Source: Brachybacterium avium (GTDB lineage: Bacteria; Actinomycetota; Actinomycetes; Actinomycetales; Dermabacteraceae). Taken from it: a stretch of 64,000 nucleotides of DNA. The position numbers and the translations under genes are program-made. Position 1 is the stretch's first letter; the number at the start of each line of letters is the position of its first letter. Below the pieces are notes generated by a model that had not been told where the DNA came from, searched no databases, and worked only from the letters and a program-made list of their open reading frames with translations. The stretch covers positions 1,240,001-1,304,000 of the forward strand of contig NZ_CP022316.1 in NCBI RefSeq assembly GCF_002216795.1, written 5' to 3'. Positions 18,908 to 28,128 of this stretch are shown piece by piece.

Positions 18908-20920
18908 GTGGACATCCTGAGGATCCTCGCGACCCTGGGCGCGGCGCTGCTGGTGCTCGGTGCTCCCGGGCTGCCGTCGGTGCTCGCGCTCCGGCTGCGG
19001 CCGCTGACCGCCGTCGCCGCGGCCGTCCCGTTCTCGCTGCTGATGGCCGCGATCGCCGCCGAGGTCGGGCACCTGCTCGGGATCCCCTGGACGATCGTCT
19101 CCCCGCTGCTGCTGGGGCTGGCGGTGGGTGCGGCGCTGTGGCTGCCGGGCCGCCGCCGGGCACGGGCGACGCCGGCCGATGACCCCTCGCCCGCACCGAA
19201 CAAGGAGGCGACGCACCCGGCCACGGGCCTCCTGTCCCGCCGTCGCGGCCGCGCCGGCGCGCTGCTGATCGGCGCGCTGCTCGGCGGTGGCCTGCTGCTG
19301 GCGCGGGTGCTGCCGATGATGGGCGGGGTCTTCGCGGTCAACCAGACCTACGACAACGTCTTCCACCTCAATGCGGTGCGCCACATCCTGCGGCTCCAGG
19401 ACGCGTCCGCCTGGATCGTCGGCGGGATGACCGCCCTGCCGGGCGAGGAGACCTATTACCCCGCGGCCTGGCACCAGCTGGTCAGTCTCGTCGTGCAGAT
19501 CTCCGGCCAGGGGATCCCGCTGGCCTCCAACGTGGTGATGCTGCTGCTGGCCGCCGTGGTGTGGCCGGTGGGGCTGATGGTCCTGATGCGCACCTGCACC
19601 ACGGCCGGGCCGGTGGGATGGATCGCCGCGGGCACGCTGGCCGGTGTCACCGGGGCGTTCCCGGTGGCGCTGATGTACTGGGGCATCGTGCTGCCGTACT
19701 TCCTCTCCATGACGATGATGCCGCTGGTGGTGGTCGTGGTGGCCCATCTGGCGGGGCTGGCTCCGCGCTCCGGGCAGCAGCTGAGCGGCGTCCAGCTCGC
19801 CGTGCTGCTGCCGGTGATCTGCGGGGCCGTGACGCTCGCCCATCCGCAGGGGGTGTTCGTGGGCATGGTGCTGGGACTGCCGATCCTGGTCTGGGGGACT
19901 CTGGCCCGGGCTCGTGAACGGTTCTCCCCCTCCGCCGTGCCGGGCCACCGCCTGTGGCCGCTCACGGTGCTCACGGTCGTGGCGCTGGCCGGCTCGGCGA
20001 TGATCTGGCTGCGGTTCCGGCCCCCGGAGTCCTCTGCGGTCTGGGAGCCGAACGCCTCGCGGAAGGAGGCGATCGGGCAGGCGATCTCGCTGGCCCCCAA
20101 CGCCACCCCCACCTCCATCCCGCTGGGCCTGGTGATGCTGGGCTGCGCTGTCGCGGTGCTGCTGCTGTCCCGTTCCCGCTGGCTGCTGGCCCCCTGGCTC
20201 GCGGCCGCGGCGATGTCCGCTCTGACCCGCAGCACCCCGGTGGGCGATCTGCGATACCTCCTGTTCGGCAACTGGTACACGGACAACAACCGGACCACGG
20301 CCATCATCGCCGTCGCCGCGATCCCGGTGCTGGCCCTCGGCATCGAGAGCCTCCAGCGCTGGGCGGGGCACCATCGGCCAGCGCTCTCCGGGCCCCCGGG
20401 GCAGGTGGCCGCGGCGGCGGTCGCCGTGTCGGTGCTGGCGCTGGGGATGCTCTCCCCCGGGGCCCGCGTCAACCAGTGGTTCTTCGAGTCGGCCTGGCAG
20501 ACCAGCGGGCTGCTCTCCGCCGACGAGCGCGCGCTGCTCGAACAGCTGCCCGAGGTGGTCCCCGAGGATGCGGTGATCGCCACCAACGCCTGGAACGGCA
20601 GCTCGCTCGCCTATGCCATCTCCGATCGGCCGGTGCTCAACACCTATATGGGCTTCCAGGCGGAGCCCGAGGTGCACCTGCTCAATGCCGAGCTCGACGA
20701 GGCCCGCACGAACCCCGAGGTCTGCGACGCCGCCGAGGAGCTGAACGTCGAATACGCCCTGGACTTCGGCCCGCAGGAGATCCATGGACGCTCCGCCAGC
20801 TACACCGGCCTCAACGAGATCTCCGAGACCGGCGCCGCCGAGGTGGTGCTGCAGGTGGGCGAGGCGAAGCTGCTGCGCATGCTCCCCTGCCGCGGCACCG
20901 ATGGTTCAATGAACCCGTGA
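18908..20920 (+). CDS. Large polytopic membrane protein (DUF6541-like)
   Basis: About 670 residues with more than ten hydrophobic helices, a periplasmic motif NQTYDNVFHLNAVRHILR, then further helices and a C-terminal soluble domain of about 150 residues. The architecture resembles actinobacterial DUF6541 proteins and GT-C glycosyltransferases, which have an acidic first loop (here TYDNVFH) and lipid-linked sugar donors. GTG at 18908 starts just before the first helix; TACGAT at 18847-18852 is a likely -10 box. The stop overlaps the GTG of the aminopeptidase (GTGA). Its place between two glycan acyltransferases suggests a cell-envelope polysaccharide role, which is inference only. Confidence 0.7.
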   Translation: MDILRILATLGAALLVLGAPGLPSVLALRLRPLTAVAAAVPFSLLMAAIAAEVGHLLGIPWTIVSPLLLGLAVGAALWLPGRRRARATPADDPSPAPNKEATHPATGLLSRRRGRAGALLIGALLGGGLLLARVLPMMGGVFAVNQTYDNVFHLNAVRHILRLQDASAWIVGGMTALPGEETYYPAAWHQLVSLVVQISGQGIPLASNVVMLLLAAVVWPVGLMVLMRTCTTAGPVGWIAAGTLAGVTGAFPVALMYWGIVLPYFLSMTMMPLVVVVVAHLAGLAPRSGQQLSGVQLAVLLPVICGAVTLAHPQGVFVGMVLGLPILVWGTLARARERFSPSAVPGHRLWPLTVLTVVALAGSAMIWLRFRPPESSAVWEPNASRKEAIGQAISLAPNATPTSIPLGLVMLGCAVAVLLLSRSRWLLAPWLAAAAMSALTRSTPVGDLRYLLFGNWYTDNNRTTAIIAVAAIPVLALGIESLQRWAGHHRPALSGPPGQVAAAAVAVSVLALGMLSPGARVNQWFFESAWQTSGLLSADERALLEQLPEVVPEDAVIATNAWNGSSLAYAISDRPVLNTYMGFQAEPEVHLLNAELDEARTNPEVCDAAEELNVEYALDFGPQEIHGRSASYTGLNEISETGAAEVVLQVGEAKLLRMLPCRGTDGSMNP

Positions 20921-22287
20921 CTCCCCACTCTGCCGCCGCACCGTCCGCCCGCGCCCGGGCCACCACCCTCGACCTGGGCGACTTCGTCTCCGCCTCCCCC
21001 TCCTCCTTCCACGCGGTGCAGGAGGCCGCCCGCCGGCTGCGCGCGGCCGGCTTCTCCCCGCTGCAGGAATCCGCCGACTGGGCGGCGGCGGATGTCGCCG
21101 GGGCCCGGTACGTGATCCGCGACGGGGCGCTGATCGCCTGGGTCACCCCGGAGGGGGCCGACGCCACGACGCCGTGGCGGATCGTCGGCTCCCACACGGA
21201 CTCCCCCGCGCTGAAGCTGAAGCCGAATCCCGAGCTGGGCCGCGAGAACCTCTCGCAGGTGGGGGTCGAGGTCTACGGCGGGCCGCTGCTGAACTCCTGG
21301 CTGGACCGCGAGCTGCGTCTGGCCGGGCTGCTCACGCTGCGTGATGGTCGCCGCGCCCTGGTGTCCACGCCGCCGGTGCTGCGGGTGCCGCAGCTCGCGG
21401 TCCACCTGGACCGGGCAGTGAACAAGGAGGGCCTGCAGCTCGATCCGCAGCGGCACCTGCAGCCGATCCTGGGGATCGGGGAGGTGGACGTGCGGGAGCT
21501 GCTGGCCGCGCATGCCGTGCCGCTGGACGGGACCGGGCACCTGGTCGAGGACAGCGCCGGGACGGATCCGGTCGACCCCGGCGACATCGTCGGCTTCGAC
21601 GTGCTCACGGTCGACGCCCAGGCGCCGGCGCTGTTCGGTGCGCACGAGGAGTTCCTGGCCTCCGCCCGGCTGGACAACCTCAGCTCCGTGCACGCCGAGG
21701 TCCAGGCGCTGATCACGGTCGCTGACGGCGACGGTCTTCCCGCGCCCGCCGGGCCCGAGCCGATCGCCATGATGATCGCCAACGACCACGAGGAGGTGGG
21801 CTCGGCCACCCGGTCCGGCGCCGCCGGGCCGTTCCTCGAGGACGTGCTGGTGCGGATGCACGCCGCGCTCGGCGGGGACGAGGCCTCGCGCCGTCGTGCC
21901 TTCACCTCCTCGATGGTGCTCTCGGCCGATGCCGGCCATGCCGCCCACCCGAACTACCCCGAGCGCCACGACCCGGTGACCCGTCCGCGACTGGGCGACG
22001 GGCCGATGCTGAAGATCAACGCGCAGCAGCGGTACGCGACCGATGCGGTGGGCATCGCGGCCTTCGCGGCGGCCTGCGAGCGCGCCGGGGTGCCGCATCA
22101 GCATTTCGTCTCGCACAATGCGATGCCGTGCGGCTCGACGATCGGGCCGCTGACCGCGACCCGGCTGGGGATGACCACGATCGATGTGGGCCTCACCCTG
22201 CTGTCGATGCATTCGGCGCGCGAGATGTGCGCGACCGCGGATCCGCTGCTGCTGCAGCAGGCCTGCGCCGCGTTCCTGCGCGGCTGA
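20917..22287 (+). CDS. apeB: M18 family aminopeptidase
   Basis: A 456-residue cytoplasmic metallo-aminopeptidase of the M18 (aspartyl aminopeptidase) family. Zinc ligands and catalytic residues are all in place: SHTDSPALKLKP, SARLDNLSS, NDHEEVGS with the catalytic Glu pair, SADAGHAAHPNY, and the C-terminal MHSAREM. It releases N-terminal acidic or other residues from peptides. The GTG start overlaps the upstream stop by 4 bases, so it is translationally coupled to the membrane protein, though no functional link is apparent. The length is normal for the family. Confidence 0.92.
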   Translation: MTPHSAAAPSARARATTLDLGDFVSASPSSFHAVQEAARRLRAAGFSPLQESADWAAADVAGARYVIRDGALIAWVTPEGADATTPWRIVGSHTDSPALKLKPNPELGRENLSQVGVEVYGGPLLNSWLDRELRLAGLLTLRDGRRALVSTPPVLRVPQLAVHLDRAVNKEGLQLDPQRHLQPILGIGEVDVRELLAAHAVPLDGTGHLVEDSAGTDPVDPGDIVGFDVLTVDAQAPALFGAHEEFLASARLDNLSSVHAEVQALITVADGDGLPAPAGPEPIAMMIANDHEEVGSATRSGAAGPFLEDVLVRMHAALGGDEASRRRAFTSSMVLSADAGHAAHPNYPERHDPVTRPRLGDGPMLKINAQQRYATDAVGIAAFAAACERAGVPHQHFVSHNAMPCGSTIGPLTATRLGMTTIDVGLTLLSMHSAREMCATADPLLLQQACAAFLRG

Positions 22288-22304
22288 GGGAGCGCCCCGG
22301 ACCC

Positions 22305-24458
22305 GTGACCTCCGCTCCTCCTGCTGTCGGCGCGCCCGCCGCCGCCTCCGACCCGGCCCCCACCACCGGCGCGGGCCGCTTCCGCCCCGAGCTGCACGGC
22401 GTGCGCGGCCTCGCGATCGGCCTCGTGGTGCTTTACCACGTCTGGTTCGACCGGGTCTCCGGCGGGGTGGACGTGTTCCTGTTCCTCTCCTCCTTCCTGC
22501 TGGTGGGCACGTTCCTGCGGCGCGTGGATGCCGGACGGCCGACGGCACCGGCGGCGTACTGGGGGCGCACCTTCAAGCGGCTGCTGCCGCCCACCGCAGT
22601 GGTGGTCCTGGCGACCCTCGCCGGGGTCCGCCTGGTGCTGCCGCCCGAGCGCTGGATGACCGCGATCACCGACGCGATCGGCTCCCTCCTGCACGTGGAG
22701 AACTGGGTGCTGATCAGACGGGGCGTGGACTACTACGCCGCGGAGGAGGCCGGGCCCTCCGCCTTCCAGCATTTCTGGTCCCTGTCGATCCAGGGGCAGG
22801 TGTTCCTGGCCTGGCCGCTGCTGATCGCGCTCGCGGTGCTCCTCGCGCGCCTGCTGCGCCTCCGTGCCCGTGCCGTGCTCGCGCTCCTCTTCGCCGCGGT
22901 GCTGGTGGTGTCCTTCGCCTGGTCGGTCGTCTCGACCGCGTCCCAGCAGGAGGTCGCCTACTTCGACACCCTCGCCCGACTGTGGGAGTTCGCGGCCGGC
23001 TCCCTGCTGGGCCTCGCGCTGCCGTGGTGGGAACAGTGGGCGCAAGGGAGAGCCCCACACCGCGCCCGCCGTGGACGACACCGGGCCAGCGGGTCCGCTG
23101 CCGGATCGCTCTCGCCGTTCCCCCTGCCCCTCCGCGTGGTCGGGGCCTGGGTGGGGATCCTCGCCCTGGTCTCCTGCGGTCTGCTGGTGGACGTCCAGGG
23201 CGCCTTCCCGGGCTGGATCGCCGCCTGGCCGCTCGCGGCGGCCGCACTGGTGCTGATCGCCGGCACGACCGGGCATCCGCTGAGCGTGGACCGGGTTCTC
23301 TCGACCCGCCCCGCGGTGGTGCTCGGGGACATCTCCTACGGGCTTTACCTCGTCCACTGGCCGCTGCTGATCCTCTACCTCGCGTGGACGGGGAAGGAGC
23401 GCGCCGGACCGTTCGACGGGCTGGCGCTGATCTCGCTCTCCCTGCTCCTGGCCTGGCTGCTGACACGCCTGGTCGACACCCCGGTGCGGCGCTGGCCGTG
23501 GGCGAGCGCGAAGCCCTGGCGGGCCGGGGCCGTGGCGCTGACCTGCCTGGTGCTGTCGCTCTCGCCGGTGATCGCCTCCCAGCAGCACCTGCTGGCCGCC
23601 GAGCGCGAGGCGGAGGCCCGCGCCGTGGCCGACAATCCCGGCGCCCGGGTGCTGGATCCCGAGTTCACCGTGCATCCCGACGCGGACCCCGATGCCGAGC
23701 CGCTGCCGTCCCTCGCCGCTCTCCCCGGCGACTGGGTGCTGGGCGATGGTCTGTGCTCGGGCGATCGGGAGCCTCGGGCCGAGGTCGAGCCGAAGCGGAA
23801 CTCCTGCGGCGTCGTCGAGGGGGAACCGGGCGGCAAGGTCGTGGTCAGCGTCGGCAGCTCGCGGATGGAGCAGTTCACCGGTGCCCTCATCCCGCTCGCC
23901 GAGCAGAACGGCTGGACCCTGATCACGCTCTGGAAGGGCGGCTGCCTCTACGCCCCGGACGCGCAGGTCTCCGAGGAGTGCGATGCCTGGAGCGCGAAGG
24001 CGCAAACCTATCTCGAGCGGATCTCCCCCGACGCGGTGGTCGTGCACTCCACCTTCCTGACGCCGGAGCGCGCGGAGGTGATCACTCCGGGCCTGGATGC
24101 CACGCTGGCGGACCTCACTGCCACGGGCATCGACGTGATCGCGCTGCGGGACATGCCCCGGATGGACCTGCACCAGGGCACCTGTGTGCGGGAGAAGGGC
24201 GCGGACTCTCCCGAGTGCGCGCCCCCGATCCCCGAGGACCTGACCGCCGAGCGGCCCGATGCGGCCCTGCTCGCCGCTCAGACCGAGGGCGTCCACCCGA
24301 TCGAGATCAACGACCTGGTATGCCCCGAGGGCGTGTGCACCCCGGTGATCGGCAACGTGAGGGTCTCCATCGATCCGGACCACATCTCGGCGACCTACGC
24401 CGAGTCGATGCAGGACCAGGTCGACGCGAGGCTCCGCGAGGCGGGCTGGCGGTGGTGA
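22305..24458 (+). CDS. AT3-SGNH O-acyltransferase, copy 2
   Basis: A 717-residue paralogue of the acyltransferase at 16568. The AT3 domain starts FRPELHGVRGLAIGLVVLYHVWFDRVSGGVDVF, followed by about ten transmembrane helices and the motif GDISYGLYLVHWPLL. The C-terminal SGNH-like domain has VVSVGSSRMEQFTGAL, where the usual GxSH has Arg in place of His after the Ser, and PDHISATYAES near the end. The GTG start lies 17 bases after the aminopeptidase stop. It probably transfers acetyl groups onto an exported glycan; different SGNH loops in the two copies suggest different acceptors. Confidence 0.87.
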   Translation: MTSAPPAVGAPAAASDPAPTTGAGRFRPELHGVRGLAIGLVVLYHVWFDRVSGGVDVFLFLSSFLLVGTFLRRVDAGRPTAPAAYWGRTFKRLLPPTAVVVLATLAGVRLVLPPERWMTAITDAIGSLLHVENWVLIRRGVDYYAAEEAGPSAFQHFWSLSIQGQVFLAWPLLIALAVLLARLLRLRARAVLALLFAAVLVVSFAWSVVSTASQQEVAYFDTLARLWEFAAGSLLGLALPWWEQWAQGRAPHRARRGRHRASGSAAGSLSPFPLPLRVVGAWVGILALVSCGLLVDVQGAFPGWIAAWPLAAAALVLIAGTTGHPLSVDRVLSTRPAVVLGDISYGLYLVHWPLLILYLAWTGKERAGPFDGLALISLSLLLAWLLTRLVDTPVRRWPWASAKPWRAGAVALTCLVLSLSPVIASQQHLLAAEREAEARAVADNPGARVLDPEFTVHPDADPDAEPLPSLAALPGDWVLGDGLCSGDREPRAEVEPKRNSCGVVEGEPGGKVVVSVGSSRMEQFTGALIPLAEQNGWTLITLWKGGCLYAPDAQVSEECDAWSAKAQTYLERISPDAVVVHSTFLTPERAEVITPGLDATLADLTATGIDVIALRDMPRMDLHQGTCVREKGADSPECAPPIPEDLTAERPDAALLAAQTEGVHPIEINDLVCPEGVCTPVIGNVRVSIDPDHISATYAESMQDQVDARLREAGWRW

Positions 24459-24465
24459 GCGGCGC

Positions 24466-24765
24466 TCAGCCGGCGGTGCCGGCCTCACCGGCCGCAGCCT
24501 GGGCACGCCTCCCGATCGCCCGCACCGCCTCGACGGCCTCGACCGCCCGGGCCACGGCCGGATGGTCGGGTCCGTGCTCGCGCCGCGCGTCCTTGAGCAG
24601 CTCCTCGACCTGGTAGTACGAATCGTCGAGGTGCCCGGCCTCCGCTGTGGCCTCGGCCAGCTCGCAGCGCAGCTCGATGGCCTCGGGGCTGAGCGATTCG
24701 CCGTGCTCGAGCAGGTCCAGCAGGCGGCGGGTGGCGTCATGGACTCGCTGCTGAGGGGTGCTCAT
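24466..24765 (-). CDS. Small helical TPR-like protein
   Basis: A 99-residue soluble protein, all-helical by composition. A segment resembling one and a half tetratricopeptide repeats (LRCELAEATAEAGHLDDSYYQVEELLKDARREHGPDHPAVARAVEAVEAV) matches the TPR_10/TPR_12 style found in actinobacterial regulators; it is described rather than assigned. AGGAG precedes the ATG at 7 bases. It is convergent with acyltransferase 2 and divergent from the next small gene. Function unknown; probably a protein-interaction module. Confidence 0.6.
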   Translation of the reverse strand: MSTPQQRVHDATRRLLDLLEHGESLSPEAIELRCELAEATAEAGHLDDSYYQVEELLKDARREHGPDHPAVARAVEAVEAVRAIGRRAQAAAGEAGTAG

Positions 24766-24879
24766 CGGGGGCTCCTGGGGATCTCGCGGGACGGTGACGC
24801 GGTGGGGCCCCGATCCTACGTCGGAACCTGCTGCGGGCGCGTCGTCGGCGGCCGCCCGGCGCAGTACTCTGAGCAGGAT

Positions 24880-25269
24880 ATGGAGATCAATCCCCTCGAG
24901 TCGCGTCTGCGCATGCTGCAGCAGATCGACGGGGTCCAGATGCAGCGCGAGGCGACTCCCGACGAGGAGACCGCCGGCTGTCCCGGCTGCCCGTACTTCT
25001 GGACCTGCCCGGTGCCGCATCGCGGCGAAGAGGTCCGCGCCCCGGCGGAGATCGAGGTCGAGGACGTCCAGGAGGCGCTGGGCCCGCGCCGTGCGTACAG
25101 CCCGCGCGATGAGTCCGATATCGGCTGGACCGACGTCTGGGTGGACGAGGAGGGTCTCCCGATCGACCCGGAGGACCTGCCCGCCGAGCAGGACAGCGAG
25201 GACGAGCAGGTCGCCGCGGACGAGGCCCCCGCTCCCCGCCGCCGGCGCGGCCTGTTCCGCCGCCGCTGA
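24880..25269 (+). CDS. Small acidic protein with a Cys cluster
   Basis: Not recognised. A 129-residue acidic protein: an N-terminal helix (MEINPLESRLRMLQQIDGV), then CPGCPYFWTCPVPH, three Cys and a His that could bind zinc or an iron-sulfur cluster, then a Glu/Asp-rich disordered part and a basic RRRRGLFRRR end. TACTCT at 24865-24870 is a -10-like element 9 bases before the ATG, so the transcript may be nearly leaderless. Convergent with hemA. Confidence 0.6.
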   Translation: MEINPLESRLRMLQQIDGVQMQREATPDEETAGCPGCPYFWTCPVPHRGEEVRAPAEIEVEDVQEALGPRRAYSPRDESDIGWTDVWVDEEGLPIDPEDLPAEQDSEDEQVAADEAPAPRRRRGLFRRR

Positions 25270-25312
25270 GCTCACGCCCGGTCCGCGGTGACCGCCGTCC
25301 GTCCGTGCCCGG

Positions 25313-26797
25313 TCAGTCGGCCGGAGTCTGCGCTCCCGGCCCGTGGCCGACCGGGCAGCGGTCGCCGCGCAGCGCCACCCGGGCGAGGTCCGAGGCGGAG
25401 AGGCGGCTGACGGGCGCGAGCTCGGGTGCGGGCTCGTCCAGCAGCCCCTCGCTGCGCGGCGGCACCGTGCGATCCACCCGCATCCAGCCGGCGGGCATCG
25501 GCGCACTGACGTCCTCGTCGGGCTCCTGGGTGCCCGAGGTGAGCTGCTGACCGGCGGAGATGTCGATGCCGAAGATGGTGTGGAAGGCCTCGACGTAGGC
25601 ATCGGCGAAGCCGGTCTCCGCGAGGTGCCGGGCGCGTTCGGCGGGCTGGTGCATCACCCGGGCGAGGATGCGGCGCACCGAGCGCTCGAGCTGGTCGGCG
25701 GTCTCACCGGCGACGTCGCGGCGCAGTCGGTCGATCTCCCCGTCGGCCGCATCGAAGACCTCCCGGCGCAGGGCGGCCATCGCCGGGTCGATCCGGCGCA
25801 CCTCCTGCTGCAGGCGGAAGGCCTCGACGTTCTCGGCGACGATCGCGCCGGCGGTGCGCAGTGCCGGATCGGCCTGCGCGTCGGTGCCGAGCTTGAGGTC
25901 CTGGAGCCCGAGCACGGTGACGCCCTTCAGGTGCCGCACCAGGGGGTGCAGATCCGAGTGCAGCGCGAGGTCGAGCACCACGGTGCGGCCGGCGCTGAGG
26001 AACTGCTCGGGGAACAGGGAGGTGCCGCGCCCGGAGCAGGCGAGCACCAGATCGGCCGCGTGCAGGGAGCGCTCGAGGTCGGCCGGTTCGACGACCTGGA
26101 CGCCGTGGCGCTCCGCGAAGCCGGCGGCCCGGCCCGAGGGGGAGAACACCCGCACGTCGCCCACCCCGCGGCGCGCCAGCTCCGCGAGCCCGAGGCGGGC
26201 ATAGGCGCCGGTGCCGACGATCAGCACGCTGCGACCGGCGAAGCCGCCGAGCTCGATCTCGGCCCGGTCCACCGCGACGGTGGCGCCGCTGCGCCCGGCC
26301 GCGCCGACCGGCGCCTGGGTGGCGACGGACTTCGCACAGCGGAAGCCGTGCTGGAAGAGGTCGTGGAGCATCGAGGTGGTGCGGCCCGCGCGGCGCGCCG
26401 TCTCGTAGGACTGCCGCACCTGCCCCGCGATCTCGGCCTCGCCGAGCACCAGGGAGCGCAGCCCGGAGGTGACCTCGTAGAGATGCTGGGGGACGGGGGC
26501 ATCCATCGCCGCTTCGAAGCAGAGGGAGACCACCTCGCGGTCCAGCCCGCTGGTGCGGGCGACCGCATCGACGACCAGGTCCACCCCCTCGTGGAAGCGG
26601 TCGGTGTCGAGGTAGATCTCCAGCCGGTTGCAGGTGCTGACCACGACCTCGCCGGCGATGACGGGGTCGGTGCCCGCGGTGACGCGCTCGTCCCGGATCT
26701 CGTCGATGACCGCCGGCAGGGAGTCCGCGCCCCGGGTCAGGGCGTCGAGCACCTCGAGGTCGAGGTGCTCATGGGAGGCACGGAGAGCAGCGAGCAT
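25313..26797 (-). CDS. hemA: Glutamyl-tRNA reductase
   Basis: A 494-residue first enzyme of the C5 heme pathway, reducing glutamyl-tRNA to glutamate-1-semialdehyde with NADPH. The catalytic Cys56 sits in VVVSTCNRLEIYL; GEAEIAGQVRQSYETA and the NADPH-binding GTGAYARLGLAELARRG follow, then the dimerisation helix region. The last 75 residues are an unconserved acidic/Pro extension. It is divergent from the hemE operon across 81 bases. TAGACT at 26810-26805 lies 7 bases before the ATG, predicting a leaderless mRNA. Its product feeds HemL, encoded at the end of the opposite operon. Confidence 0.95.
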   Translation of the reverse strand: MLAALRASHEHLDLEVLDALTRGADSLPAVIDEIRDERVTAGTDPVIAGEVVVSTCNRLEIYLDTDRFHEGVDLVVDAVARTSGLDREVVSLCFEAAMDAPVPQHLYEVTSGLRSLVLGEAEIAGQVRQSYETARRAGRTTSMLHDLFQHGFRCAKSVATQAPVGAAGRSGATVAVDRAEIELGGFAGRSVLIVGTGAYARLGLAELARRGVGDVRVFSPSGRAAGFAERHGVQVVEPADLERSLHAADLVLACSGRGTSLFPEQFLSAGRTVVLDLALHSDLHPLVRHLKGVTVLGLQDLKLGTDAQADPALRTAGAIVAENVEAFRLQQEVRRIDPAMAALRREVFDAADGEIDRLRRDVAGETADQLERSVRRILARVMHQPAERARHLAETGFADAYVEAFHTIFGIDISAGQQLTSGTQEPDEDVSAPMPAGWMRVDRTVPPRSEGLLDEPAPELAPVSRLSASDLARVALRGDRCPVGHGPGAQTPAD

Positions 26798-26804
26798 GAG
26801 CGCC

Positions 26805-26810
26805 AGTCTA
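26805..26810 (-). promoter_or_regulatory. -10 element of a leaderless hemA promoter
   Basis: TAGACT on the minus strand ends 7 bases before the hemA ATG, so transcription would start at the initiation codon. The hexamer and spacing resemble those before jetA. Confidence 0.5.
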
Positions 26811-26878
26811 GGACGGCCCGCAGCCGCTCCGGCCGACTCTCGGAACGCTCTCGGAGTTCATGTGCACAATGGAGCGTC

Positions 26879-28128
26879 ATGACACAGAACCCCACGTCAG
26901 AGCCCACTTTTGCCGACAAGGCGTCAGATCGATCGCGACACCTGTCAGCTCCCGGGAACGCCGCAGGCCCCGGGCTCGCCACCACTGCCGCCGCCCCCTC
27001 CGCACCCCCCGTCGGCCCCTCCGCCGAGCTGCCCGTCGAGCACCCGGCACAGCGCCCGACGGCCGAGGGCGGGGTGTCCGACGCCTCGGTGCTGCAGGAG
27101 CTGCGCGGAGTGAGGAGCCTCACCCCGAGCGTGTGGTTCATGCGACAGGCCGGCCGCTCCCTGCCGGAGTACCGCGCCCTGCGCGAGGGCACCACGATGC
27201 TCGACTCCTGCGTGCGTCCCGACATGGCCGCGGAGATCACCGTCCAGCCGGTGCGGCGCCACCGCGTGGATGCCGGCATCTTCTTCTCCGACATCGTGGT
27301 CCCGGCCCGCCAGGCGGGGCTCGCGGTCGAGATCCAGCCGGGCGTCGGCCCCGTCTTCGAGCATCCCGTGGCCACCGTCGCCGATATCGACGCCCTTCCC
27401 GTGCTCGGCGATGACTACGAGGCGGCGCTCGAGCCGATCCGCGAGGCGGTGCGCCTGACCGTCGCCGAGCTCGGCACCACGCCCCTGATCGGCTTCGCCG
27501 GCGCCCCCTTCACCGTGGCCAGCTACATGGTCGAGGGCGGTCCCAGCCGCGACCACCTGCGCACCCGTGCGCTGATGCGCTCCGAACCCGAGGCGTGGGC
27601 GCGCCTGGCCGCCTGGGTGGCGGAGCTGTCGGGCCGCTTCCTGCGCGCCCAGGTGCTCGCGGGCGCCTCCGCCGTGCAGCTGTTCGACTCCTGGGTGGGC
27701 GCCCTCAGCGCCGAGCAGTACCTCACCCATGTCCAGCCGCACTCCGCGGCGGCCCTCGCCCACGTCGCCGACCTGCCGGTGCCGCGCCTCCACTTCGGCG
27801 TCGGCGCCTCCCACCTGCTGCCGCAGATGCACGCCGCCGGGGCCACCGCGATGGGTGTGGACCACCGGCTGCGGCTGGACCAGGCGCTGGAGATGCTGCC
27901 GGCCGGCACCCCGGTCCAGGGCAACATCGACCCGGCCGTGCTGTTCACCTCCGAGCAGGCGCGCTTCGCGGAGGCGAGATCGGTGCTGGAGGCCGGGGCC
28001 GCTGCGAGCGGCCATGTGGTCAACCTCGGCCACGGCGTCCCCCGACCACCGATCCGCAGGTCCTCACCGATCTGGTGAGCTATCTCCATGAAGTGGCCGG
28101 CGCAGAGCAGGACGTCCGCCCGGCATGA
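26879..28128 (+). CDS. hemE: Uroporphyrinogen III decarboxylase (frameshift near the 3' end)
   Basis: About 415 residues after repair. HemE removes four carboxyl groups from uroporphyrinogen III to give coproporphyrinogen III. Substrate motifs WFMRQAGRSLPEYRALR, GIFFSDIVVPARQ, GFAGAPFTVASYMVEGG and NIDPAVLF are intact. After VVNLGHGVP the frame is lost at the CCCCC run 28039-28043: as read, it stops at 28078 with an unconserved tail, whereas one extra C gives TTDPQVLTDLVSYLHEVAG, the normal family ending, with a stop at 28128. That stop then overlaps the hemY ATG, as at most other junctions here. GGAG precedes the ATG by about 6 bases. The first 70 residues are a Pro/Ala-rich extension. Confidence 0.9.
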
